DNA of 64,000 nucleotides. Origin: Terriglobia bacterium (lineage in GTDB: Bacteria > Acidobacteriota > Terriglobia > Terriglobales > Acidobacteriaceae). The position numbers and the translations under genes are program-made. Below, in pieces: positions 42,070-51,057 of the stretch. The first letter of the stretch is position 1; each line of letters starts with the position of its first letter. Where the stretch lies: the NCBI GenBank assembly GCA_020073665.1, contig JAIQEU010000004.1, positions 186,001-250,000 on the forward strand, written 5' to 3'. Under the pieces are notes generated by a model. It was given only the letters and a program-made list of their open reading frames with translations, was not told the origin of the DNA and searched no databases.

Positions 42070-43008
42070 CTAGTCCAAGTCCAGGTTTTCCTGCACCCGC
42101 TTGAGCGCGTCGCTCTGCACCTGGGGGTCATCGCCAAACCCGGGCAGCCAGCGTACGTCGGGCTCTCTGCGGAACCACGTCATCTGCCGCTTGGCATAGT
42201 TGCGGTGGGCCTGCTGCGCCGCCTCAAGCGCCGCCTCGTGAGGAATCTCGCCGCGAATGCACTGCACCGCCTGCGTGTATCCCAGCGATGCCAGCGGGCG
42301 CGCGGCTTCTCCGTATTTCTCCATCAACCCGCGGGCTTCCTCCAACAAGCCGGCGTCAAACATGTGCCGGGCACGGTGATTGAGGCGTTCGTACAACGCA
42401 TTGCGCTCCGGGTTCAGGCCGAAGCGCAGGATGCGGAAGCCCTGCAGCGGGTCGCGCCCGCGTTCCCACATCTCGGTGAGCTTCTGCCGCGAAGCCAGGC
42501 AGACCTCGATGGCACGGATCAGCTTGGGGATGTCGTTGGCATGAATTCTGGTCGCAGCGCCGGGGTCGAGACGACGCAGTACCCGGTGCAAGTAACCCGG
42601 CCCCTTCTGCTCCGCCCGCTGACGGAGACGTTCCCGCAGTTCTTCCGAACGCTGCGGCCCCGGGAACAAGCCCTCCAGCAGCGCGCGCAAGTAGAGGCCG
42701 GTTCCGCCGACTACGATGGGCAAATGCCCGCGCGTCCGGATCTGTTCGATCACCTGGCGGGCCTGACGGGCATACTCTCCGGCGGTGATGTAACCCGTGG
42801 GTTCGACAAAGTCGAGCAAATGGTGCGGAACTCGAGCCCGTTCCGCAGCCGAAGGCTTGGCGGTGCCGATCTCAAATTCGCGATACATGGCGACCGAGTC
42901 GCAGTTGACGATTTCGCCCTGGCAAGCCTCGGCTATGGCCAGGGAAAGGGCAGTCTTGCCACTGCCCGTGGGGCCAAGCACCACCACCAGCAACGGCTCT
43001 CGCGCCAC
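42070..43008 (-). CDS. miaA: tRNA dimethylallyltransferase
   Basis: The GTG at 43008 gives a 312-residue MiaA of normal length; the frame runs on to 43197, but that part overlaps a small gene in another frame. The P-loop GPTGSGKT is at 11-18, followed by 'EIVNCDSVAMYREFEIGTAKPSAAERARVPHHLLDF' and 'LPIVVGGTGLYLRALLEGL'. The C-terminal 'YAKRQMTWFRRE' is diagnostic. The enzyme prenylates A37 of tRNAs reading UNN codons. The start is two bases after the stop of the small membrane-protein gene. Confidence 0.95.
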   Translation of the reverse strand: MAREPLLVVVLGPTGSGKTALSLAIAEACQGEIVNCDSVAMYREFEIGTAKPSAAERARVPHHLLDFVEPTGYITAGEYARQARQVIEQIRTRGHLPIVVGGTGLYLRALLEGLFPGPQRSEELRERLRQRAEQKGPGYLHRVLRRLDPGAATRIHANDIPKLIRAIEVCLASRQKLTEMWERGRDPLQGFRILRFGLNPERNALYERLNHRARHMFDAGLLEEARGLMEKYGEAARPLASLGYTQAVQCIRGEIPHEAALEAAQQAHRNYAKRQMTWFRREPDVRWLPGFGDDPQVQSDALKRVQENLDLD

Positions 43009-43010
43009 GG

Positions 43011-43178
43011 TCAGTGCGCGTTCCACGGAATGTGGTACCAGTAGCGGACCAGGGTGAGAACCAGGATCAGCAGGGCGATGATCAGGAGACCGGTAGCCTC
43101 GTAGCCGTAGATGTGCGGTTTGGGATGCGGCCCCGGCGAAGGCGATTCGGGTCGCGGTTTGGGCGACGCAGCGGGCAC
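43011..43178 (-). CDS. Small single-helix membrane protein upstream of miaA
   Basis: A 55-residue frame from the GTG at 43178 to a stop at 43011, in a different frame from the long upstream extension of miaA. It reads as a Pro/Ser-rich cytoplasmic start ('PAASPKPRPESPSPGPHPKPHIYGYEA'), one strong membrane helix ('TGLLIIALLILVLTLVRYW') and a short end ('YHIPWNAH'). The tidy composition and the two-base gap to miaA support a real gene. The start codon is uncertain because no ribosome site is visible. Confidence 0.65.
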   Translation of the reverse strand: MPAASPKPRPESPSPGPHPKPHIYGYEATGLLIIALLILVLTLVRYWYHIPWNAH

Positions 43179-43251
43179 GCTGCCATTGTAGCGCCAAGCC
43201 AGTCGGTCTTGGAACGCCCGGCCGCGGTGCTAAACTAGCGCGTCATCGCCT

Positions 43252-44115
43252 ATGCTCATGCCGCAAGCCAATTCCGCCAGGCGGGTTGTCCGGTTTGGAG
43301 TGTTCGAAGTTGACCTTGCGGCAGGCGAGTTGCGGAAAAGTGGGGCCCGTGTCCGCTTGCAGGAACAACCCTTTCAGATACTAGCCCTGCTACTGGAACG
43401 ACCAGGCGACGTCGTCAGCCGCGAAGATGTGCGACAGAAACTCTGGCCGGCGGACACCTTCGTCGATTTCGATCACAGCCTGAACACCGCCATCAACAAG
43501 CTGCGCGAGGCATTGGGTGATTCCGCCAGCAGCCCGCGCTATGTGGAAACGCTGGCCCGTCGCGGATATCGGTTCCTGGCGCCGGTGGAGCAAGTCGAAA
43601 CTCGGACTGTGGCCAAGCAAACGTCGTCCAATCTGCCAACGCATACGGCGGCAGAGGCCGGGCCCACCTCCGTCGTTCATCCCGAGTTGCATGTCCCCTT
43701 GCCGCACCGTGGCCTGACCCGGAGCCTGTTCGCACTTATCCAAGCGATGTACTTGATCTTCTACGTGGTGGCGCTTTTCCGATGGCGCGAGGTAGATCGC
43801 ATCACGGACAATTTTCTCCCCGCCTGGGGCTCGTTTGCCACCGTGGTAGCGGTGCTGGTGACCGCCGGTGTGGGTATCCCACTACGCTTCTACCTGCTCT
43901 CGGCGGTGGGATTCGATTACCAACGGCTGGGAGAGAAGTTCCTGCGGCTTTTCCAATTTGTTCTGGTTCTGGACCAGCTATGGGCGGTGGCGCCGTTCCT
44001 GCTTGCTGAAAAAATCGGCTTTGGCGCCGCCTTCGCCGCTACCGCGGCCCTGTTGTATGTGCCGTTTTCCGAGAGAACGCTGATCAGGATGGCGTATCCC
44101 AGTCGGATGACGTGA
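43252..44115 (+). CDS. CadC-like winged-helix regulator with membrane domain
   Basis: A 287-residue protein. Residues 13-105 are an OmpR-type winged helix ('FGVFEVDLAAGELRKSGARVRLQEQPFQILALLLERPGDVVSREDVRQKLWPADTFVDFDHSLNTAINKLREALGD...RRGYRFLAPV'). A linker of about 45 residues leads to four hydrophobic helices ('SLFALIQAMYLIFYVVALF', 'WGSFATVVAVLVTAGVGI' and two more). Unlike CadC, no large periplasmic sensor follows, so sensing may occur in the membrane. The target is unknown; it stands upstream of the DUF4097 and M13 genes. Confidence 0.85.
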   Translation: MLMPQANSARRVVRFGVFEVDLAAGELRKSGARVRLQEQPFQILALLLERPGDVVSREDVRQKLWPADTFVDFDHSLNTAINKLREALGDSASSPRYVETLARRGYRFLAPVEQVETRTVAKQTSSNLPTHTAAEAGPTSVVHPELHVPLPHRGLTRSLFALIQAMYLIFYVVALFRWREVDRITDNFLPAWGSFATVVAVLVTAGVGIPLRFYLLSAVGFDYQRLGEKFLRLFQFVLVLDQLWAVAPFLLAEKIGFGAAFAATAALLYVPFSERTLIRMAYPSRMT

Positions 44116-44211
44116 TGGGCACGATTTATTCTTGAACTTCGCTCACGAAACTCGCGTATCACGGTCTGAATCCGGGGGAGAGTTCCGCCCTCGGGGAATG
44201 CGGAGTCAGAC

Positions 44212-45003
44212 ATGAAACGTTTTGCATGGATTTTCTTGGGCCTCTGCCTGGCGGTGGCCCCCGCCGCCCGTGCTGACGAGTGGTCGAAGACCTTTACCAT
44301 CACCGGGAAACCGGACCTCCGGGTTGAAACATCCGACGCCAACATTCGCGTCGACACCTGGGACCGGAACACCATCGAAGCCAAGGTGACCAGCGAGCAC
44401 TGGAAGATCGGCGACAGCGGCATCAAGATCTACGACCACCAAAATGGCGATGCGGTGGAACTGGAAATCAGGTATCCGCATAGTATGGTCAGCTTCAGCT
44501 TCAGGAGTTATCGGGTGGATGTGGAGATCCGCATGCCCCGTGAAGGGCACGTCAATCTGCACACCTCTGACGGCTATATCCGTCTGAGCAACTTCAAGGG
44601 CAACATGGAGCTGAACAGCAGCGATGGCCGCCAGGATATTGAGGGAGTGGATGGCATTCTGCGGGCGCGAACTTCGGATGGCCGCATCCGCGCCACGGGC
44701 CGGTTTGACCAGCTGGAACTCGGCACCAGCGACGGGAGCATCGAGGCAACGGCGCTGCAGGGATCAACCGGGACCGCGGATTGGAACCTCCATACCAGCG
44801 ACGGCAGCATAACACTGCAACTGCCGGAAACTTTTGCCGCTGATGTAGACCTGCATACCGGCGACGGGCACATCAATTTGGACATGCCGGTCTCGGTGCA
44901 GGGGCGCCTCGGCGACAAGAATATCCACGGGAAGCTGAATGGTGGCGGCCATCTGCTGACCATCCACACCGGAGACGGATCGATTACACTGCAAAAAACA
45001 TAA
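44212..45003 (+). CDS. Secreted DUF4097-type beta-strand repeat protein
   Basis: A 263-residue protein with a signal peptide ('FLGLCLAVAPAARA'). The rest is a right-handed beta-helix-like series of short strands with a recurring 'TSDGxIxL' unit: 'HTSDGYIRLSNFKGNMELNSSDGRQDIEGVDGILRARTSDGRIRATG...LGTSDGSIEATAL...HTSDGSITLQLP...HTGDGHINLDMP...HTGDGSITLQ'. This is typical of the DUF4097 (adhesin-like) family found with membrane-stress regulators. Role unknown, location periplasm or cell surface. Confidence 0.85.
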   Translation: MKRFAWIFLGLCLAVAPAARADEWSKTFTITGKPDLRVETSDANIRVDTWDRNTIEAKVTSEHWKIGDSGIKIYDHQNGDAVELEIRYPHSMVSFSFRSYRVDVEIRMPREGHVNLHTSDGYIRLSNFKGNMELNSSDGRQDIEGVDGILRARTSDGRIRATGRFDQLELGTSDGSIEATALQGSTGTADWNLHTSDGSITLQLPETFAADVDLHTGDGHINLDMPVSVQGRLGDKNIHGKLNGGGHLLTIHTGDGSITLQKT

Positions 45004-45047
45004 GCGGCGCTGGATCAACTTCTGCACCTGCGCTGCGAAGGACGCGA

Positions 45048-47072
45048 ATGCAACGCAATATTTTTCTGCTGCCCGCTCTTCTATTGCTCGGCATGGCTAC
45101 CCTGTATGCGCAGAATGGAGCCGCCACTCACCAGCCGGTGCTCGACGTCACCTCGATGGACACGAGCGTGGATCCTTGCGCCGATTTCTACACCTATTCC
45201 TGTGGCGGCTGGATGAAGAAGAATCCGATCCCGCCCGATCAGACCCGATGGAGCGCTTACAGTAAGCTGCAGGACGACAACAACGCCATCCTGCGCGACA
45301 TTCTGGAGGGTGCCGCCAAGCCGGGGGGCGCTCGCGGTGCAGTGAAACAAAAAATCGGCGACTATTACGCCGCCTGCATGGACGAGCCCGTTATCGATGC
45401 AGCAGGAATCAAACCCTTGAACGCGGACCTGGCTCGCATCGAGAAGTTGAACTCCAAACAAGGCATTGCTGATCTTGTCGCGGACATGGTCGGCGATGGA
45501 GTTCTGTTCGAATTCCGCTCTGACCAGGACTACAAGGACTCCACCCAGGTGATCGCGGAAGCCGACCAGGGTGGCTTGGGGCTGCCGGATCGGGACTTCT
45601 ACGTGAAGGAAGACGCGAAGTCCAAAGAGCTGCGCACCGCGTACGTTGCCCACCTGCAGAAAATGTTCGAGCTGCTGGGTGACCAACCGGCAGCCGCTGC
45701 CATCGAGGCACAGGCCGTTATGCGGATCGAGACCGCGTTGGCCAACGGCTCCCTCACCCGCGTGGAACGCCGCGACCCGCAGCAGCTCTACCACAGGATG
45801 ACCGACGATCAACTCGCATCCCTTAGCCCTGCCTTCCGTTGGAATGGATACTTTACAAAGGTGGGACTGCCCTCGTTGCACTCGCTGAACGTGCAGACGC
45901 CCGAGTTCTTCAAGGCCATGAATGCCGAACTCGAAAAGGAGGACCTGGCGAGCTGGAAATCCTATCTCCGCTGGCACCTGGTACACACCAACGCACCGTA
46001 TCTCTCATCCGCGTTCGTAAACGCCGACTTTGATTTCTTTGGCAAGACCCTGTTGGGGACCGAACAGAATCAGCCCCGCTGGAAACGCTGCGTGACCTAT
46101 GTGGACAATGACCTCGGCGAAGCCCTGGGCCAGGCCTACGTGGAGAAAACATTCGGCCCCGACGCCAAGCAGCGCGCCCAGAAGATGGTCGACGAAATCG
46201 AGGCCGCCATGCAGAGCGATATTCAGGCGTTGCCCTGGATGTCACCGGTCACCAAAGAGCGTGCGCTCGAAAAGCTGCACGCCATCGCCAACAAGATCGG
46301 TTATCCCGACAAGTGGCGTGACTACAGCGCGCTGCCAATTGCGCGCGACGATGAAATTGGCAACGTACTGAGGGCGCGCAGCTTCGAATTCCAGCGCCAG
46401 CTGGCGAAAATCGGCAAACCTGTGGACCGCGGCGAATGGCAGATGACTCCGCCCACGGTGAACGCCTATTACAACCCGCAGGTGAACGACATCAATTTCC
46501 CGGCGGGGGTGCTGCAACCCCCGCTGTTTGATCCGGCCTCCGACGCTGCACCCAACTACGGCAACACGGGTGGAACCATCGGCCATGAATTAACCCACGG
46601 CTTCGACGACGAAGGCCGCCAGTTCGATGCCCAGGGCAATCTGCGCGATTGGTGGACCCCTGAGGATGCCAAGCAATTCGAGCAGCGCACCAGTTGCATC
46701 TCCGATCAGTACTCGCAGTACGTCATCATTGACGACATCAAGATCAACAGCAAGCTGACGCTCGGGGAAGACGTGGCCGACCTGGGCGGACTGATCCTCG
46801 CCTACGTGGCCTGGCAAGGGGAAACCAAGAACCAGAAGTTGCAATCGCTCGAGGGGTTCACGCCCGAGCAGCGATTCTTCATTGGTTACGGGCAGAGCTG
46901 GTGTTCCAACTCGCGCGACGAAATCAGCCGCCTGCGCGCCACGGTGGACCCGCACTCCCCTGAAAAATACCGCACCAACGGCGTGGTCTCGAACATGCCT
47001 GAGTTCCAGCAGGCATTCCATTGCAAAGCGGGTTCAGCCATGGTACGGGAGAACCGTTGTCGGGTCTGGTAG
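45048..47072 (+). CDS. Secreted M13 family zinc metallopeptidase (neprilysin/PepO-like)
   Basis: A 674-residue peptidase with a signal peptide. It has the M13 N-terminal text ('MDTSVDPCADFYTYSCGGWMKKNPIPPDQTRWSAYSKLQ'), the 'NAYYNPQVNDINFPAGVLQPPLFD' block, the zinc motif HELTH (513-517) with the third ligand Glu574 in 'LGEDVADLGGL', and ends in 'CRVW', the classic C-terminal signature. M13 enzymes cut short peptides outside the cytoplasm. It follows the DUF4097 gene by 44 bases. Confidence 0.96.
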   Translation: MQRNIFLLPALLLLGMATLYAQNGAATHQPVLDVTSMDTSVDPCADFYTYSCGGWMKKNPIPPDQTRWSAYSKLQDDNNAILRDILEGAAKPGGARGAVKQKIGDYYAACMDEPVIDAAGIKPLNADLARIEKLNSKQGIADLVADMVGDGVLFEFRSDQDYKDSTQVIAEADQGGLGLPDRDFYVKEDAKSKELRTAYVAHLQKMFELLGDQPAAAAIEAQAVMRIETALANGSLTRVERRDPQQLYHRMTDDQLASLSPAFRWNGYFTKVGLPSLHSLNVQTPEFFKAMNAELEKEDLASWKSYLRWHLVHTNAPYLSSAFVNADFDFFGKTLLGTEQNQPRWKRCVTYVDNDLGEALGQAYVEKTFGPDAKQRAQKMVDEIEAAMQSDIQALPWMSPVTKERALEKLHAIANKIGYPDKWRDYSALPIARDDEIGNVLRARSFEFQRQLAKIGKPVDRGEWQMTPPTVNAYYNPQVNDINFPAGVLQPPLFDPASDAAPNYGNTGGTIGHELTHGFDDEGRQFDAQGNLRDWWTPEDAKQFEQRTSCISDQYSQYVIIDDIKINSKLTLGEDVADLGGLILAYVAWQGETKNQKLQSLEGFTPEQRFFIGYGQSWCSNSRDEISRLRATVDPHSPEKYRTNGVVSNMPEFQQAFHCKAGSAMVRENRCRVW

Positions 47073-47079
47073 TGCCGGA

Positions 47080-48513
47080 CTAGTGGGCTTGCTCGTAGGC
47101 ATGCGCGATGCGCAGGATGGTCGCCTCGTCGAAGTGGCGCCCCAGAATCTGCAAACCGATGGGAAGCTTTTCGCGAGTTTCCCCGCAGGGGACGGAAATT
47201 CCGGGAATGCCCGCCAGGTCGGCGGTCACAGTGTAGATATCGGCCAGATACATGGCCAGGGGATCGTCCACCTTCTCACCTAGTTTGAACGCTGCCGTGG
47301 GGCTGGTCGGGGTCACGATCGCGTCAACCTTCTGGAAGGCTTCTTCAAAATCGCGGGTTAACAGCGTGCGGACCCTCTGCGCTTTCAAGTAATAAGCATC
47401 GTAGTAACCAGCGCTGAGCGCGTATGTGCCAAGCATGATGCGGCGCTTCACTTCGGTGCCGAATCCCTGGTCGCGGCTGCGCCGGTACATTTCCGAGAGC
47501 GTGCGCACTCCGTCCGCGCGGTATCCATAGCGCACGCCGTCGAAGCGAGCCAGGTTCGACGAGGCTTCAGCGGTGGCCACGATGTAGTAGGCCGGGACAG
47601 CATACTGGGTGTGCGGCAGCGATACCGGCACCACTTCGCAGCCCAGCTTCGCCAGCTTTTCAATGGCTGCCTCTATCGCTGCTCGCACTTCGCGGTCAAG
47701 ACCTTCGCCGAAGTACTCTTTTGCCATTCCGATCTTCAATCCCCGCACCGGTTTTTCCAACTCGCCGCGGTAATCGGGAACCGCCACCGCGGCGGAGGTC
47801 GAGTCCATGGGATCTCGTCCGGCAATGACTTGCAGCACAATCGCTGCGTCTTTCACGGTCTTGGTCAGCGGGCCGATGTGGTCGAGCGACGAAGCAAAGG
47901 CAATCAAACCGTATCGCGAAACCCGGCCATAGGTGGGCATCAACCCCACGACGCCGCAAAACGATGCGGGTTGACGGATGGAGCCACCGGTGTCGGAACC
48001 GAGAGCGGCCACGGCCATGTCCGCAGCCACCGCTGCCGCGGATCCGCCCGAAGAACCGCCGGGCACGCGGCTGAGATCGCGGGGATTGTGCACGGGATGC
48101 CAAGCCGAGTTCTCATTTGACGATCCCATGGCAAACTCGTCGCAGTTCAGTTTGCCCAGCACCACCGCGCCGGCCGCCTCCAGGCGAGCTACGGCTGTGC
48201 AGTCATACGGGGGAATGTAGTTGCCCAGGATCTTCGATCCCGCGGTAGTGCGCACGCCGCGTGTTGCCATCACATCCTTGACGCCGACGGGCACACCACC
48301 CAGCGGCGGCAGCTTCTCACCTTTCGCAGCCAGCGCGTCCATCTCCGCAGCTTTCGCCAGCGCACGTTCTTTCGAGAGCGTCAGGTAGGCGCCAATCTGC
48401 GGATCGTCAGTGGCGATTTTCGCGTAGAGGGACCCCGCCAGCGCGGTGGCGGTAATGGTGCAGTTTTGTATAGCGGCGCGAGCAGCGTCGATGGTGAGGG
48501 ATTTAATCTCCAT
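47080..48513 (-). CDS. gatA: Glutamyl-tRNA(Gln)/aspartyl-tRNA(Asn) amidotransferase subunit A
   Basis: A 477-residue amidase-signature enzyme. The Ser-cisSer-Lys triad is in place as Lys79 ('GVPVGVKDV'), Ser154 ('[14 protein letters not shown]') and Ser178 ('[11 protein letters not shown]'). It releases ammonia from glutamine for transamidation of mischarged tRNA. It starts three bases after the end of gatC. gatB is not in this window. Confidence 0.97.
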   Translation of the reverse strand: MEIKSLTIDAARAAIQNCTITATALAGSLYAKIATDDPQIGAYLTLSKERALAKAAEMDALAAKGEKLPPLGGVPVGVKDVMATRGVRTTAGSKILGNYIPPYDCTAVARLEAAGAVVLGKLNCDEFAMGSSNENSAWHPVHNPRDLSRVPGGSSGGSAAAVAADMAVAALGSDTGGSIRQPASFCGVVGLMPTYGRVSRYGLIAFASSLDHIGPLTKTVKDAAIVLQVIAGRDPMDSTSAAVAVPDYRGELEKPVRGLKIGMAKEYFGEGLDREVRAAIEAAIEKLAKLGCEVVPVSLPHTQYAVPAYYIVATAEASSNLARFDGVRYGYRADGVRTLSEMYRRSRDQGFGTEVKRRIMLGTYALSAGYYDAYYLKAQRVRTLLTRDFEEAFQKVDAIVTPTSPTAAFKLGEKVDDPLAMYLADIYTVTADLAGIPGISVPCGETREKLPIGLQILGRHFDEATILRIAHAYEQAH

Positions 48514-48516
48514 CCG

Positions 48517-48855
48517 CTATCTCTCAATCACCTTCGGCACCTTGAAGAACATTCCGTCCGAATCGGGCGCGTTCTCAAGTGCGACGTCATGTGGCAAAGA
48601 CTTCCGCAGGCCCTGGTGGACGTCCTCGCGGCTGGCGTAAGCAAAGCGCTCGCTTCCCTGTTTCGATTGGTCCACACCATAGCGGTCTGACACTTGCGCC
48701 ATGGGCGGCACGTTGGCCGTGTCCAGTTCGTTGAGCCGGTCGATGTATTCCAGAATCGAGTTGAGGTCGCGCAGCATGCGGGTGCGCTCCTGGTCAGTAA
48801 GTTCCAGGTTGGCCAGGTCGGCCACGTAGACCACGTCTTTTTCGGTGACCTTCAT
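48517..48855 (-). CDS. gatC: Glutamyl-tRNA(Gln)/aspartyl-tRNA(Asn) amidotransferase subunit C
   Basis: A 112-residue protein from the ATG at 48855. It has the GatC pattern: 'VTEKDVVYVADLANLELTDQERTRMLRDLNSILEYIDRLNELDTANVPPMAQVSDRYG' and the end 'ALENAPDSDGMFFKVPKVIE'. GatC wraps around GatA and stabilises it against GatB. It is a little longer than usual through the 'VDQSKQGSERFAYASREDVHQGLRKSLPHD' region. Confidence 0.95.
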   Translation of the reverse strand: MKVTEKDVVYVADLANLELTDQERTRMLRDLNSILEYIDRLNELDTANVPPMAQVSDRYGVDQSKQGSERFAYASREDVHQGLRKSLPHDVALENAPDSDGMFFKVPKVIER

Positions 48856-48902
48856 GTGTCGGTTCTCGGGGGGATTGATCCGCACCTAGATCGGCAGCGT
48901 TC

Positions 48903-49208
48903 TTACCGCCGCACCTGTTCAGACCGGACCACAAAGTCAATCCGCTTGACGCTCTCGCTCACGTAACGATTGATGGCAGCGACGTACCGCGGCGCCAGGT
49001 TCTGTAGCTCCTTGCGCCAGCCTGCATCCGCAACTTCGACTCGAAGAATGCCATCGGCGAAATCCAGGGCACGCGTGCGTTCGCAGACGGCAGGCCCGCA
49101 GGCCACCGGCCACGCCAGTACTGGACCTTCCCCAGCCGGGGCTCGATGCAGGCCGTTGGCTACAATCTTCTCTAGTCCGGAGGCCACGTGTTCCATGGGT
49201 CGTGTCAT
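48903..49208 (-). CDS. dciA: DciA-like (DUF721) protein
   Basis: A 101-residue protein with the DUF721 core: 'GLEKIVANGLHRAPAGEGPVLAWPVACGPAVCERTRALDFADGILRVEVADAGWRKELQNLAPRYVAAINRYV'. DciA loads the replicative helicase in bacteria that lack DnaC or DnaI. The start is the ATG at 49208; a second ATG lies four codons on. First gene of a likely dciA-gatC-gatA unit, with 47 bases to gatC. Confidence 0.82.
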   Translation of the reverse strand: MTRPMEHVASGLEKIVANGLHRAPAGEGPVLAWPVACGPAVCERTRALDFADGILRVEVADAGWRKELQNLAPRYVAAINRYVSESVKRIDFVVRSEQVRR

Positions 49209-49351
49209 GGGAGAACTCGGTCGGTGAATGGAGATGATTCTAGCATCTCAAACCGGCGGCGGCCGGCCACGATCGCAGAGAGATAATAGTTCTCGAAAGA
49301 TAGCGTCATGTGCCAAAATTCACCGCCGTCTCAGATCCCCCTGGAGATTCC

Positions 49352-51043
49352 ATGAAGCCGAAGCCACTGGCAAGACTGCTCATCACCGTTTCGATTCTCA
49401 CAACTTGTGCCTTTCCCCAAGACCGTGACGCCCGGCTCAGAGCGGCGTACCAGCGCCTCGACGCTTTCGTTGCCCGCGAGATGCACGACCAGGGAATCCC
49501 CGGAATGTCGCTCGCGCTCACCGATCGCAACGGATTGCTTTACGCAAAGACCTACGGCTACGCCGATACCAAACTACAAAAGCCAGTCACTCCCGAAACT
49601 GAATTCGAAATTGGCTCCATCTCCAAGTCGTTCACTTCGATTTCTCTATTGCAGCTGGTTGAGGCCGGCAAGTTCGATCCGCAGCAGCCCATCACCAAAT
49701 ACTTGCCATGGTTTTCGATTCATTCCAATTACACGCCGATTACCGCACATGACGTGATGACGCACACTGCCGGCCTGGCGCGTGATCGAGACGACATCCC
49801 GTCTTCCCTCTACCAGGCGGCCGAGGTGCGCGACTTGTGGACTGGTTACGAGCCGGGCAAATACTTCGCGTATTCCAACATTGGCTACCAGATCATGGGT
49901 TATATGCTCGAGGAAATCACTGGGAAGTCCTCCGCAGACAACGTACGCGAGCGTCTGTTGCAGCCACTTGGCATGAGCCACTCCGAGCCCGTGTTTACGC
50001 ACGACACCTACTCACGACTGGCAACCGGGTATGCGCCGCTGTATGACGACCGTCCGAATCGGCCGTCCTCGCCACTAATCGAAGCCCCGTGGCTTGAGTA
50101 CGGGGCGGGCGACGGCGCAATCGTCTCCACCGCATCCGACATGGCCATCTACCTTCGCATGCTGCTGAATCATGGAGTTGGACCAAATGGCCGAATCATT
50201 TCGGAGAAGAGTTTTGATCTGCTGACCCAGCACGGCGCGGAGGAGTCGAAAGCCGTTTGGTATGGCTATGGCATGTCCACCGCGACCGCGGACGGTCATA
50301 CCTACATCGCACACGACGGAGGCATGGTTGGATACAGTTCGCAATTGCGGGGTGACATGGATAACGGTGTGGGCGTGATCGCGTTGGTGAATTTTCCTGG
50401 AGGGCCGGGTCGCATTCCAGGCTACGCGCTAAAGCTGCTGCGCGCGGTCGATGAGAGTCGCGACCTGCCACCGCTGCCCGAGGAGGAACCCCCGACACGC
50501 ATCAAGAATGCCGCGGATTTTGCGGGCGTCTACGCAACTCCAGAAGGAAAGAAACTGACCCTGGCTGCGGAGGGCGAATCTTTGCTGCTGAACTACGGTG
50601 GCGGGAAGATCGCGCTTGAGGCCTGGGGAAAAGACGCGGTCCTGGTGCCGAACCCGGATTTCGCGCTCTTTCCCCTGCGCTTTGGCCGAGAACAGGGCAA
50701 AGTCGTGGAAGCCTTCTACGGCGGTGAATGGTATGCCGGTGAACGCTACAGCGGGCCGCGGAGATTCGCTTACCCGCATGAATGGGACAGCTATGCCGGA
50801 CACTACCGCTCCAACCAGGCCTGGTTTAACAACTTTCGCATCGTTCTGCGCAAGGGCAAGTTGTGGCTGATTTCGGCGGAAGGCAGCGAATGGGCCATGA
50901 CTCCCGACGCACAGGGCGGTTTCTGGGCTGGGGAAGAAGGTGAGCCCCCGCGAGAACAGGTCCGTTGCGACACCGTCGTGCACGGCAAGACGCTGCGCTG
51001 CATCCTGTCAGGGCAGGGTTATTACCGGACGTTCACACCTTGA
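49352..51043 (+). CDS. Secreted class C beta-lactamase-related serine hydrolase
   Basis: A 563-residue protein from the ATG at 49352, with TGGAGA just upstream and a signal peptide ('ARLLITVSILTTCAFPQ'). The penicillin-recognising motifs are present: SxxK as 'GSISKSF' (Ser89, Lys92), YxN as 'AYSNIGY' (Tyr174, Asn176) and HxG as 'AHDGGMVGYSS'. Beyond residue 390 there are two beta-rich C-terminal domains of the kind found in D-aminopeptidase/esterase members. Peptidase, esterase or lactamase activity cannot be decided; it acts outside the cytoplasm. Confidence 0.9.
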   Translation: MKPKPLARLLITVSILTTCAFPQDRDARLRAAYQRLDAFVAREMHDQGIPGMSLALTDRNGLLYAKTYGYADTKLQKPVTPETEFEIGSISKSFTSISLLQLVEAGKFDPQQPITKYLPWFSIHSNYTPITAHDVMTHTAGLARDRDDIPSSLYQAAEVRDLWTGYEPGKYFAYSNIGYQIMGYMLEEITGKSSADNVRERLLQPLGMSHSEPVFTHDTYSRLATGYAPLYDDRPNRPSSPLIEAPWLEYGAGDGAIVSTASDMAIYLRMLLNHGVGPNGRIISEKSFDLLTQHGAEESKAVWYGYGMSTATADGHTYIAHDGGMVGYSSQLRGDMDNGVGVIALVNFPGGPGRIPGYALKLLRAVDESRDLPPLPEEEPPTRIKNAADFAGVYATPEGKKLTLAAEGESLLLNYGGGKIALEAWGKDAVLVPNPDFALFPLRFGREQGKVVEAFYGGEWYAGERYSGPRRFAYPHEWDSYAGHYRSNQAWFNNFRIVLRKGKLWLISAEGSEWAMTPDAQGGFWAGEEGEPPREQVRCDTVVHGKTLRCILSGQGYYRTFTP

Positions 51044-51057
51044 ACAAATCGCGGTAT

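Noticed and set aside
43009-43197. N-terminal extension of MiaA
   Set aside because: It would make MiaA about 60 residues too long and overlaps a better-supported small membrane-protein gene in another frame.
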